From Monoraphidium neglectum (lineage: Eukaryota; Chlorophyta; Chlorophyceae; Sphaeropleales; Selenastraceae): a stretch of DNA of 17,578 bases. The translations under genes were made by a program, and so were the position numbers. This document shows positions 10,348 to 17,578 of this stretch, piece by piece; position 1 is the first letter of the stretch, and each line of letters begins with the position of its first letter. The stretch covers positions 1-17,578 of the forward strand of contig NW_014013312.1 of NCBI RefSeq assembly GCF_000611645.1, in the 5' to 3' direction. The notes under the pieces are model-generated. The model worked only from the letters and a program-made list of their open reading frames with translations. It was not told where the DNA came from and did no database searches.

Positions 10348-11462
10348 TGCGAGCGCACACTCACGCACATGCATACGCACACACACACACACGCACCCAA
10401 GCATGCACGCACACACGCACGCATGCACGCACACACACAGCTGTTGTCTTGTTCATGGAGCTGTTGACCTCATTCTTGCACCCTGGCCCTCCCTCCTCCA
10501 TCCCCCACACTGCTGCGTGCAGGTGGGAGGCTCAGGTGCGGGCGATGTGCCAGCACTGGCGGCTGCAACCACGCAAACGGGCATTTGCAGGCTTGCTGCG
10601 AGGGCAGCCTGTCAAGAGCTTTTTGGTGCTGAAGCGCCGAGGATGCTCGTGCAGCCTCCAAGAGCTAGTCGCTAGCTTCTGCACCTCAACCTCCCGGCCC
10701 CTCTTTTGCAGGCCCATTGTTTTGCACGCGCAAGAAACCCACCACCCACCGCTACCATGACCACACCGCCTCTCACCACATTGCATCGCAGTACGTGGAT
10801 TTCTCCGCCACCATGAGTCACCCCACCATCACCGACGACCTGGTGGCGCTCTCAGGCCGCCCCGCCTTCTGGCCGGACGCGTCTGCTGCCGCCCCACGCG
10901 GCCCCATCGCCGGGTGGCCGTCGCTGGGCGCCAAGCCGCTGCTCCTCATGCCGGCCTCGGAGACGCTCGCGCCGGGGGAGCGCGGCGGCGGGGCGGCGCT
11001 GCCGTGCGCGGCGGGGGAGCTGGTGGCGAACGCAAGCTGCCAGGCGGCGGTCCTGGCTTCTCCAGGGCTTTGGTATGCAAAGGTGTGACAAATGTTGCAA
11101 GAGGGTGGGCCTCGGCCTGGGCTTGGGAGCTGCACACACATAGTGGTTGGTCAAAGTTTGCTGCTGCTGGAAACGCCGACTACATGTCATAGGTCGCCGT
11201 GAATCACGCGTCTCTGTCCCGGATGACCTCGAGCACTCGGTCGCGCCCACGGTTGTGTGCTCCCAGGCCCAACACCCAGGCATCACCTCCTGGGCCCCTA
11301 AATCCCACCATCCCCCCTCCCAACCCTCAGCTCTACCTGTCCTACCTGTCGACCCTCTCATCCAACGCCACCCTGGCCGTCATGGAGGGCGGCCACGACT
11401 TCCCCTGGGTGGACGCACAGCGGACCGCAGCGGCTCTGATCGCCAAGTTTGCGGGCGTGTGA
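7587..11462 (+). CDS. Membrane-anchored alpha/beta-hydrolase-fold protein, 10 exons, 563 aa
   Basis: Exons: 7587-7877, 8236-8647, 8843-9010, 9225-9387, 9636-9747, 9945-9990, 10198-10261, 10523-10535, 10792-11082, 11331-11462. All introns are GT-AG and all junctions keep phase (564 codons with stop). The ATG at 7587 follows an in-frame TGA at 7578. Hydrophobic segments lie near residues 40-58, 69-91, 99-117 and 188-212, with a weaker one near 15-30. Seven cysteines cluster at 160-187, before the last segment, and could be acylated or metal-binding. The hydrolase domain starts near 239: VFEAGGG (256-262) is the oxyanion-hole region, YDRLGYGWS (285-293) a standard family motif, GHSAGG (327-332) the nucleophile elbow with Ser329, and EGGHDFPW (539-546) carries the catalytic His542. 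The acid residue after the PLLLMPAS strand could not be assigned. The substrate is unknown; lipid or ester hydrolysis at a membrane is the natural guess. Exon 8 is a 13-nt microexon; the least certain junctions are those around exons 1/2, 6 and 8. Confidence 0.85.
8142..8233 (+). repeat. 92-nt uninterrupted alternating purine-pyrimidine tract at the hydrolase intron 1 acceptor
   Basis: Every base from 8142 to 8233 alternates pyrimidine and purine. The tract runs CGCGCG-rich, then (CA)n with one TA step, then CGCGCGCGCG, then mixed CA/CG ending ACACATGCACA. It abuts the acceptor AG at 8234-8235. Such (CG/CA)n tracts are classic Z-DNA-forming sequence. The usual pyrimidine tract before the acceptor is absent. 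Confidence 0.95.
9924..9937 (+). repeat. C14 homopolymer before the hydrolase exon 6 acceptor
   Basis: Fourteen consecutive C residues are followed by GCTGCAG and exon 6 at 9945. Comparable runs precede TPR exon 5 (C9, 3472-3480) and TPR exon 8 (C13, 4835-4847), so poly-C seems to act as the polypyrimidine tract in this genome. Confidence 0.9.
10291..10440 (+). repeat. CA-rich microsatellite in hydrolase intron 7
   Basis: About 150 nt are dominated by CA, with an unbroken alternating stretch at 10291-10343 and degenerate ACGC/ATGC variants after it. It lies within intron 10262-10522, on the sense strand, and ends about 80 nt before the acceptor of the 13-nt microexon. Confidence 0.93.
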
Positions 11463-12480
11463 TGCCGCAATAGGAGCAGCACACTGCCCTCGGCCTGCTG
11501 CCGCGGCATCGCCACAATAATTTCACACAAACTCTTGACAACCTGGGATGAGGAGTGAAGTTTCCTTTTGGGGGGGGGGCAGGGCGGGCGGAGGGTACAC
11601 GCATGGCAACAAATCCATTCAAGAGCATCTCCCAATCACTCAGGCCAGGGTCATATGGACGTGTAGATTTGACCCCCACTGCATTATTTTCCTCTTGCCA
11701 CAAACATTTTGCCATGAATATACTCGTATGAATTGGTCTGGCTCGCCTTTGTTGGGCTAAGGCGCTGTTGCAGGGCCCCCCTGCACAAGGGTCAGCGTCT
11801 CGCGAGCTTCCATGCACTTGAACGCGCCTGGTGATACCAAAAACCCATAAAATGTCTGTGCCACATCTTGGGGGGCTGCTCACTCTGACAGGCGCGCGCC
11901 ACGCGCTGCCTTGCCAGTCGGCCGCCTTGGTGCGCACACTCCCTCCACACTCCCCGTGCCTTGTGGGCACCGACCATAAGCGCCCCCTGCCCGCCGCGTC
12001 AACGCACCATTGCAACCCCTTCCTTGGCCCTTCAACAAGTGCCCTCCATCAACCTTGCGCCCAGGCTAGGAAACGACACGACCTTTGTGTATAACAGCTG
12101 ATCAAGGCGTTCCCCTTAACTGCCATGCCTGCTGAAGTGTGCGCCATGATGCCAGGTTTGGCAAACAGCTGGGAAGCCAGAAGGCCAAGGGCGCACACTT
12201 ACAGCCATTGGGTGGGTCTTCACAAGGATGCTTATCGCATAGACATGCACATCTAGCCCATCCCAGCGGCTTGGGATGCATCATTACAAGGCCGCGTATC
12301 GATGAAACGAGGACGCGCCCAGGCCCCTCTGCCGAGTTGCCAGGGGCGATGCACTCATGGCCATAGTGGCCAGGGCGGACAGTCGGGTGCGGTGGTACAG
12401 GGGGCCCGCAGTGGCACAAAGCGCAGTGGTGAAAAAAATGACGAGCCCTTGGTCTTTGCCACGCATATTGCCGAAGCACG
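11463..12480. other. Convergent 3' flanks of the hydrolase and tetraspanin genes
   Basis: About 1.0 kb lies between two stop codons that face each other. I see no supported gene. It holds a G10 run (11570-11579) in the presumed hydrolase 3' UTR. No TGTAA was found on the plus strand here, so the hydrolase 3' end is not located. On the minus strand TGTAA occurs at 12288-12284 and 12203-12199. Confidence 0.5.
12284..12288 (-). terminator. Candidate TGTAA polyadenylation signal for the tetraspanin gene
   Basis: Reading on the minus strand, TGTAA lies about 195 nt after the tetraspanin stop codon (12483-12481). A second copy is at 12203-12199. Location and motif fit a chlorophyte 3' end; no transcript evidence is available. 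Confidence 0.4.
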
Positions 12481-14076
12481 TCACATCACGACGCAGCCGC
12501 CCCTGTCCCGCACCTCGCTGCTGCCCCCGCCCCTCTGCCGCCCCTGTCCCGCTGCCCCCGCCGCGCCGCCAAACTGGGTCGTGTCTAGCCCATACCGCTC
12601 CTGCATGCGCGCGCGCCACGCAGCCTCCTCGGGGTCGGGGGTGGCCGCCCCGGCCGCGGCGTCGCGGCTGCCGGGCAGCGGCGGCGTGATGCCGCGGGCT
12701 GCGGCAGGCTGCGGGCCCCTGCGAGGGCGCACGCATGGGGGTTGGAACGCAACCCGGGATCAGGCTGCTTGTTAAACAGTAGGGAGCGCTTCATTCAACA
12801 CTCGGTGCAGCCCTTGACTGCTTGCTTGCGACGTGATGCAGAGACGATTGCAACCAACCCTGCAATGCCTCCCTTTGTTCCTCGAACGGCGCGGACCACC
12901 CACCCGAGGACGCCCCAGGGTGGCGTTGGCGCGCGCCCCTCGCCCTGCAGCAGCGGCCGCCGCCTCCACGCCGCCTCCTCCTCCTCGTCCTCCGCAGCCT
13001 CCTCGGCGGTGGCGTAGGCGCTCTGCAGCCCGCAGCTCAGCAGCAGCGTCACCAGCTGCAGCAAGAACAGCCCCGCGCCCACCCACTTGACCACCTGCAG
13101 CAAACATTGTCAAATGTAATCATCCTGAGTCACACGGCGCCGTCCCTGGTGATGTCATCGCCCAGGGCTGCCGCCGCACCCCATCAGCACGCTGCCGCAG
13201 CGTCCCCCTGCCCAGCTCGCGACCCAGCAGCCGTCCGGAAATTCAGAAGATCGCCATGCCCGGGGCACCCTCAGCCAACCGCCATGACCGCATGGCTGGA
13301 AATGTCGCCGCCTTCTCCTTTGCTCGATTGCGTCCACATCAGCACCATTCGTTGTTCGACCCCGCACCTGCAGCCTCTTGGCCAGCCAGGCCTTTGCTGC
13401 CTCATCAATGTCTGGCAGCCGCCGCTCCCAGCTGTGATCCAGGAACGCCGCAACACCCACACAGGCCTGGGGCCATGGGGGTGTACAGGGGTGTAGAGGG
13501 GTGGAGTGACGATAAAGGTGGGAGCGGAGCCCGGGGTGAGGCGGGGTGCTGCCACAGTTGTGTTGGCCATTTAGATCCCGCAGGCTTGAGCAGGGCCTGT
13601 GACGCGCAGCTCAGGCAACGACACGCACGCGAGGACACACAGGTGGCTGCCATCGCGACATCCCAGCCACGACCTCCCGTCGTCGCCGCGTTGCTGCGCG
13701 ACATCCCAGCCACAACCTCCGGTCATGGCCGCGTCAGTTACGCCTCCCCCCCTGCCCCTGGAAGAGCAGCCCTGCCACACTCCCATGCACCACCCTCCCA
13801 CCCACGCACCCACCCACCCACCCACCCACCTGTGCCGTCAGCACCAGGCACATCAGCAGCACGTTCAGGTTGACCAGCACAACACTGCGCAGCGCGGTGC
13901 CCGCCAGCGCTGTGAGCGCCGCCACCGCCGTCGCCGCGCCTACCGCCGCGAACGCGTAGACAAACCAGGGGCACTCGAGGCCGTCGGAGGGGGCGCCGGG
14001 CAGCAGAGACAGCAGCGGCGCCAGGCCGGGGACGCCGCCGAGCAAACGCGGCGGTGGTTGCGGCCCGGGCTTGGGG

Positions 14077-14108
<32 letters not shown>

Positions 14109-14285
14109 GCCGCCGCCGCCGCGTGGCTCCTCCATGTGTTTTATTTGGGCCAGAGTCACCGCCCCCCAGGCGAAGACAACCAGGCCCGCCACCGCCAGGG
14201 CCACATTAAGGAAGCGCACCACGCCCTCCAGGACCCTCAACAGGGTGGAGGGGTGCTGGTCCAGCCAGCGGCGCGCGCGCGACAT
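12481..14285 (-). CDS. TOM2A-type tetraspanin with C-terminal CaaX box, 4 exons, 327 aa
   Basis: Minus-strand exons: 14285-13830, 13466-13368, 13094-12904, 12718-12481; GT-AG introns, phases 0, 0, 2, and 328 codons with stop. Four membrane segments lie near residues 24-46, 107-129, 134-161 and 186-213. Family landmarks match plant Tobamovirus multiplication protein 2A: WFVYAFAAVG at TM2, FLDHSWERRLP after TM3, VVKWVGAG opening TM4, an acidic tail, RRRPLLQ (233-239), and AWRARMQERYGLDTTQF near 282-298. TOM2A proteins are vacuolar or endomembrane tetraspanins that bind the multispanning TOM1 protein; plant tobamoviruses exploit them, and the native role is unclear. The protein ends CVVM, a CaaX prenylation box, Met favouring farnesyl. 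The TM1-TM2 loop (53-100) is expanded by a Pro/Ser-rich stretch PSPSPPPSPSPKPGPQ. The exon 3 end is the least certain point: the GG|GTGGGT donor at 12904 was chosen because it is the only good one in phase with exon 4. Confidence 0.88.
13655..13738. repeat. 43-bp tandem duplication in tetraspanin intron 1
   Basis: Two adjoining units start at 13655 and 13698, both beginning GCGACATCCCAGCCAC and then diverging at a few positions (ACGACCTCCCGTC against ACAACCTCCGGTC). It is about 1.9 copies long and lies inside the intron 13829-13467. Confidence 0.8.
13801..13829 (-). repeat. (GGGT)n quadruplex-forming tract at the tetraspanin intron 1 donor
   Basis: On the transcribed (minus) sense strand the intron begins CAG|GTGGGTGGGTGGGTGGG and continues with further GTGGG units, then GTGCGTGGG. 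G-triplets with single-nucleotide loops match the canonical intramolecular G-quadruplex pattern. The repeat also creates several GTGGGT donor-like hexamers 4 nt apart. Confidence 0.88.
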
Positions 14286-17218
14286 CCTGGGGCGCGGCGG
14301 GCGCGAGAGGGGAGCCTGGGGACGGGGGCAGCGGCGGCGGCGGTGGGCGGCGGCGGGCGCGGCGTGATGAGAAGCACGCTAGTGGTCGGGAGAGCCCAAA
14401 ACCTGCGCCCAAGGGGGTGCCAAGGGTGGTGGGGCTGGGTGGTCGCGTCGCGCTGCCGCTCACACCGGCGCCCCTGGCGGTTCGCAGCTGCAGATGCCGC
14501 GTTTTGCTCCCCCACAGCGACGCCGCGGCGCGCGGTGCATACGTCACACAGCGCGAAGCTGTATACTGCAGCTGCAAGAGATTGAGCTCTGCTTGCTTCG
14601 TAGGGTCGTACCGGCGCCGGGGCCCCGTGCTGCGGCACACCTGCAGACTGTGCGCGCTCGCGGACGCCGAGCGACCCACTCTGCAGGTGGCGAGTGAGCA
14701 AAGCGCTGGATTCACGAGGTTGAGAAGGAACCCCTTGATGATCACGCTGATGTATAACGCACGTTTGGACAACTTTGCTGTCACGCTGCGATCTATCGGG
14801 TTGTTTGAGAGGTGAGTTGCGCAGGTGGAGCATCAATATAGCGCGCTTTATCCGCACCAATCTCGCTGGGCCACAACGGTGTGCCCAGGTGGCTGAAGTC
14901 ATGTGAGGGGCGGTGTGTCACACCCATGGCGAGCAGGCGTGCTCCACGGGCGCTGCAGCGGAGGACTGCTGAACGCCAGTGATGCAGCCGTGCATATCGT
15001 GTGCAGGACAAAACAGCCCTGACGGCTCGGTGCAAGGATCGCAGTACGGTACCACTAGACCTTGGGCTTGACAGTGCGAGTCACATGTGGCTGTACAGCC
15101 AGAGCACTGCAGTGGTGGACTGGGGCCGCGGCAGTCCCCAGTGTGTCCCCTGCTATTACAGGGCAAGTCACCCCCATGTGACCGTGTGCACAATCTGTCT
15201 GAGCCTTCCCGAATGCCCCAACTCTGAATACAAGCCGGCACGTGTATTTGGCTGAAACAGCACCCAGCATATGTACAGCCCATCAGGGCATATGGACTCA
15301 GAATGGACCGCAGCACTTGAGCCGCTTCCAACAATGCCAGCAAAATGTAAACAATGCCGAAGTCAATGAGAGCGGGTGCACACCTGGGATGCAGCCGCAT
15401 GCTGCTGAGGCAGTGTTGTGACAGCCCTGCTGCCCATGTGCTGGTGAACAGCAAGGTCGCGGCCTTCACGTGCGACTGCTGATGCCAGGCTCACGCATAA
15501 TTGCAGCTGCAGCCTCACAGATCAACAGGTGCGTACAGGATTGCCGCGCACAGCCTCCGCAAACCTGCAGCAAGGTCAGGCTGGGGCCGCTGGTGCAGAC
15601 GCACGCCTGCGTCTCAGCAGCTGGCACGGCTACTGCTGCGGCCTGTGCGCGCTGGGGTGCGTCCGGGGAGCGCTGCTGTGCAGATGGGCTTGTGGATTGC
15701 TTGCAGCATGACTGAGGGCGGGGTGAGAAAGTTGTGCTGCCTTTCAGACGGGCGGCGGCCACGCTGGACCAGCGCACCGGAGCAGGTACGCCACATCAGC
15801 AACAGCGCGTCAAGGGCATTTCCCAACCTTTTTCCCAAAAGGGAGGACAAGGCTTCTCTCAAGCCGTCGAAACTGCCGAAACTGTGCAAGTGGTATGTAG
15901 CTTCACAAGTCCTCATGTGCGGGGTGTGGCACATGCAACCGACTCGGGCGTGTCATTATAGGCAAGGCCCGGCAGCTGCTGTGCTGGCGGGCCACACCAG
16001 CACTTGGCTTTCCCTACGGCGCGCCCCATCACAATCATATGATACAGCGGTGTGTGCTCCTACCCAGCTACTGACAGCATGTCACTTCCCTGTTTACATG
16101 CAGGCATCCAGCACAGAGGCCTTGGTGCGTGCGCCCCGCTGCGGCGGCCTGCGCCGCCGCCGCAACAGGCTGGCTTCAGCCTAAGCCGCGGCTGTCCGTG
16201 CTGCATGGTTCTGTTCCGAGCAAGGGCTTGGGCCTACCCGGGCTTCTGCCGTTGCCGCGCCGGCCTTCTGTCCGTATCGTCATCGTCACTGCTTGCGTGT
16301 AACGGCTGGAGCCTGGGGGCCCCTAGGCGAAGCCCTGGGGCCATATACGCGGGAGCCTACCAGGATCTAGCACCACTGTAGGTGGGCAGCTGCCCGGCAG
16401 GTGGGCGCGGAAATTAGGAGTGCTGAGGTCCCAGCCTGGAATCCCCACAAGGGGCCCTCATCGAGACCCGTTCCTGATGGGGATTCACCTCCCTGGCGGC
16501 GCGATGCGGCCGCATAGCGCGGGTGAGATGCGTGGTGGTTGCGTAGCGACACGGACGAAGGCTGTTCGCGCAGGGGTCGCGCGATGAGAGAGCGGCGCCG
16601 GGAATTTGCAGAAGCTAGCAATGCAGCTGCCGATTCGTTGGGCGTTCATGTGCATGAACGGCTGGGTGCGGCCGCCGGTAGCAAGCACCCTCCGACATTG
16701 GTTTCTGACACGCCCTCCTTGCGCTTTGCGTCGTAAATAAGGTCTTGAACGCGCTGCGGGTGATACGGCGAAGCATGGGGTCCTCGGGGGGAGGCGCGTC
16801 AACGCAGTCCGGCGCGCGCGGCCCGGACAGTCGTATCCCGTCACCTGGCGGTGGGAACCCTCCCGCCCCCCCCCCACCCCCAGGAGATTGTGACACGAGT
16901 GTGGTAGACCATCTGCGTCTGGGCTTGGGGCTGGCTTGGGCAATCTCTCACTCTGACACACCGCTCGTGCTGCAGGGACGCCCTCCGGTACGAGCGCAAA
17001 TGCACTATGCTGCTTAGAATACTTGTTGCGAAGTTTGAATTGTGTAATTGATAGATATCCATTTTCGAGCGATAGGGACCCGCGCACCTGCATGGTAGCG
17101 ACGCGAATACCGCAACAGCCTGGCCCGTGGGTCATGTGCGCATTCGGGCGTGATAACCGAACAAGCCCAGAAATTATCCTTCGCTGAGGGCACACTGTCC
17201 ACCGTCGAATCAAGCGGC
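14286..17218. other. 2.9-kb region without a supported gene
   Basis: The left end must contain the tetraspanin 5' UTR and promoter, and the right end those of the secreted-protein gene. Open frames exist on both strands between 14900 and 16200, but they lack convincing ATG starts, splice structure or family motifs. TGTAA occurs on the plus strand at 15346-15350, 16298-16302 and 17043-17047, so an unrecognised or non-coding plus-strand transcript is possible. No tRNA was seen. Confidence 0.4.
16643..16660. repeat. Short perfect inverted repeat
   Basis: CGTTCATG and CATGAACG are perfect 8-bp complementary arms around a TG spacer. No neighbouring element gives it a role; it could be a protein-binding palindrome or chance. 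Confidence 0.5.
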
Positions 17219-17578
17219 ATGCAACGTCACCAGGCGACAAGGGCCCCATCTCGCCTCGCGCGGCAGCCGCTGGCGCTGCTCACACTCCTGCTTGCTGTCA
17301 CCGCGCCCCCACGCCGCGCCGACGGCCAGGGCCTCATCCGCGTGCAGCAGGGCGCCGAGCTTGGCGCCTTTGGCCCCTACACCACATTGAGGACCGAGTG
17401 GGCAGCGCAGGACCTCGCAAACAGCCGGCGCGCGCTCGCCGAGCTGCGCTCTGGCCGCACCGCACCCGCCACCGTCTCGCTGGGCGCCGCGGGGGGGCCC
17501 GGCGGCTACGACTTTCCCGCCTGGGCACAGGCAGCGGCCGCGGCGCGGTACGACGGGCGGGATCCCAACGATACTGGC
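17219..17578 (+). CDS. Secreted or lumenal protein of unknown family (N-terminal 120 codons, runs off the window)
   Basis: An open frame of exactly 120 codons runs from ATG 17219 to the window end with no stop. Residues 1-17 are basic, residues 18-29 (LALLTLLLAVTA) are a hydrophobic core, followed by a polar stretch APPRRADGQ, which together form a good signal peptide. The mature part contains GAFGPYTTLRTEWAAQ (49-64), an Arg/Ala-rich helix near 65-80, GGYDFPAWAQ (95-104) and an N-D-T glycosylation sequon at 117-119. I do not recognise the family. Strong third-position G/C use supports coding, in contrast to the region just upstream. A donor inside the last bases cannot be excluded. Confidence 0.55.
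   Translation, partial: MQRHQATRAPSRLARQPLALLTLLLAVTAPPRRADGQGLIRVQQGAELGAFGPYTTLRTEWAAQDLANSRRALAELRSGRTAPATVSLGAAGGPGGYDFPAWAQAAAAARYDGRDPNDTG

Noticed and set aside
10291..10440. CRISPR-like or tandem-array reading of the CA-rich block
   Set aside because: No constant repeat and spacer units; it is a degenerate dinucleotide microsatellite inside a eukaryotic intron.
10523..10760. Longer exon 8 of the hydrolase reading on past Gln423 to a stop
   Set aside because: It would truncate the hydrolase before the catalytic His, and the donor CAG|GTGCGG at 10536 restores a continuous domain.
12902..12955. GC-AG donor just after RRRPLLQ in tetraspanin exon 3
   Set aside because: It would leave phase 1, which does not match exon 4 (phase 2); the GG|GTGGGT donor at 12904 fits.
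14237..14902. 221-codon minus-strand frame upstream of and overlapping the tetraspanin start
   Set aside because: It reads through the tetraspanin 5' region in another frame; no motif and no splice logic were found.
14918..15469. Cys-rich minus-strand frame of 183 codons
   Set aside because: It starts with GTG rather than ATG, the composition is not like the neighbouring exons, and no domain was recognised. A CCCAG|GTGTGC donor-like site exists inside, but no matching exons were found.
15501..16184. 227-codon plus-strand frame
   Set aside because: It begins with TTG; the first ATG is far inside. No motif, and overlapping frames of similar length exist on both strands.
16485..17249. 254-codon minus-strand frame overlapping the secreted-protein start
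   Set aside because: It is opposite a frame with a good signal peptide and coding bias, and itself shows no recognisable feature.

Overview
The window looks like nuclear DNA of a green alga, most likely a core chlorophyte close to the Chlorophyceae. The DNA is GC-rich. Genes are split by many short introns (about 180-360 nt) with GTGAGT/GTGCGT-type donors and (C/T)GCAG acceptors. Introns carry CA microsatellites and poly-C tracts. Candidate TGTAA polyadenylation signals, typical of chlorophyte algae, lie downstream of two genes. One gene encodes a plant-type TOM2A tetraspanin. No bacterial operon, phage, CRISPR or insertion sequence was seen. All exon models below were built by hand from reading frames, splice-site consensus and codon-phase bookkeeping.

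Layout, left to right. (1) 385-1195, minus: the first two coding exons of a gene that runs off the left edge, possibly a DUF155/RMD1-type protein. (2) 1196-1656: a short divergent promoter region holding an inverted 12-mer. (3) 1657-5497, plus: a nine-exon gene for a probable mitochondrial TPR (kinesin-light-chain-like repeat) protein of 523 aa. (4) 5511-5930, plus: an intronless 139-codon ORF with a MYND-like zinc finger, only 13 nt after the TPR stop codon. This is either a second cistron or the C-terminus of the TPR protein through alternative splicing. (5) 5931-7586: 3' UTR and intergenic DNA. (6) 7587-11462, plus: a ten-exon gene of 563 aa with several membrane segments followed by an alpha/beta-hydrolase domain, including an apparent 13-nt microexon. 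(7) 11463-12480: convergent 3' flanks. (8) 12481-14285, minus: a four-exon TOM2A-type tetraspanin of 327 aa with a C-terminal CaaX box. (9) 14286-17218: about 2.9 kb with no gene I can support. (10) 17219-17578, plus: the start of a secreted protein that leaves the window.

The genes do not form an obvious pathway. The left pair is divergent and may share a promoter. The hydrolase and tetraspanin genes are convergent. The points most worth a second look are the TPR/MYND two-ORF locus, the 13-nt microexon, a 92-nt alternating purine-pyrimidine tract touching a splice acceptor, and a (GGGT)n quadruplex motif starting at a splice donor.
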